Assembly (NCBI GenBank): GCA_027625215.1
Contig: JAQBWJ010000184.1
Span: 1 to 5,719 of the forward strand
Direction of reading: 5' to 3'
Source: Candidatus Poribacteria bacterium
GTDB lineage: Bacteria; Poribacteria; WGA-4E; GCA-2687025
DNA length: 5,719 bases
Of the stretch, positions 5,547-5,719 are shown in pieces. Position 1 is the stretch's first letter; every line of letters starts with the position of its first letter. The notes under the pieces were generated by a model. The model did no database searches. It was not told where the DNA came from and saw only the letters and a program-made list of their open reading frames with translations. The position numbers were made by a program, and so were the translations under genes.

Positions 5547-5719
5547 ATGGCGATTGATACGAAGACACGACGCACACTGATTGAAAGAGAAAGCATTGCG
5601 CTACTGGCGAGGAGGTGATCGACCCGCTGAGACGCATCTGGGCGATCCTGAGTTCCCCCTGCGGCAAACGGTTGATGGCGTAAATGGGCGAGATGTTGGA
5701 CGTATTGGGACAATGCCGC
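5547..5719 (+). pseudogene. Transposase remnant (DDE integrase-type), broken and cut by window edge
   Basis: The ATG at 5547 opens a 23-codon frame (MAIDTKTRRTLIERE...) that ends at TGA 5616-5618. The next frame (+2) continues with EEVIDPLRRIWAIL and PCGKRLMA, then an in-frame TAA at 5681-5683, then MGEMLDVLGQCR to the edge. The combination of RRIWAIL, PCGKRL and M..MLD resembles the segment ahead of the catalytic domain in a family of DDE integrase-type transposases found in many environmental bacteria; I recall this pattern but could not search. In intact relatives the N-terminus and this segment are separated by a helix-turn-helix region, so an internal deletion besides the frame change is likely. 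The rest of the element lies to the right. Confidence 0.6.

Overview
The window is a GC-rich stretch of bacterial chromosome with housekeeping genes in two convergent blocks and the start of a decayed insertion sequence at the right edge. The genes are bacterial throughout (trigger factor, ClpP, ClpX, RNase P protein, YidD). I cannot name the phylum from the sequence. The loose gene order (rnpA without rpmH beside it, yidD without yidC beside it) and the dispersed-type intergenic repeats fit a deep-branching environmental lineage, but that is only an inference.

Left block, plus strand (1-2802): the C-terminal part of trigger factor (tig, cut by the left edge), then clpP and clpX. The gaps are 22 and 41 nt, so this is the classic tig-clpP-clpX operon. 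Trigger factor folds new chains at the ribosome; ClpX unfolds tagged proteins and feeds them to the ClpP protease. The visible part of tig opens inside its FKBP-type domain with five exact copies of a 15-bp repeat that codes for an Asp/His-rich, probably metal-binding, tract. This is the most unusual coding feature here.

Middle (2803-3334): about 530 nt without a credible gene. It separates the two convergent blocks and contains a 134-bp element with imperfect 16-bp terminal inverted repeats that looks like a small non-coding dispersed repeat (MITE-like), plus a possible nested hairpin.

Right block, minus strand (read from 5342 down to 3335): an HNH nuclease-family gene, a predicted lipoprotein gene that overlaps it by 44 nt, a 125-nt spacer with inverted purine/pyrimidine repeats, then rnpA and yidD overlapping by 14 nt. 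A possible promoter lies upstream of the HNH gene.

Right edge (about 5460-5719): a hairpin that sequesters the ribosome binding site of a short open frame, followed by transposase fragments with a frame change and an in-frame stop. These are the remains of an insertion sequence. I see no CRISPR array, tRNA, rRNA or clear defence system.
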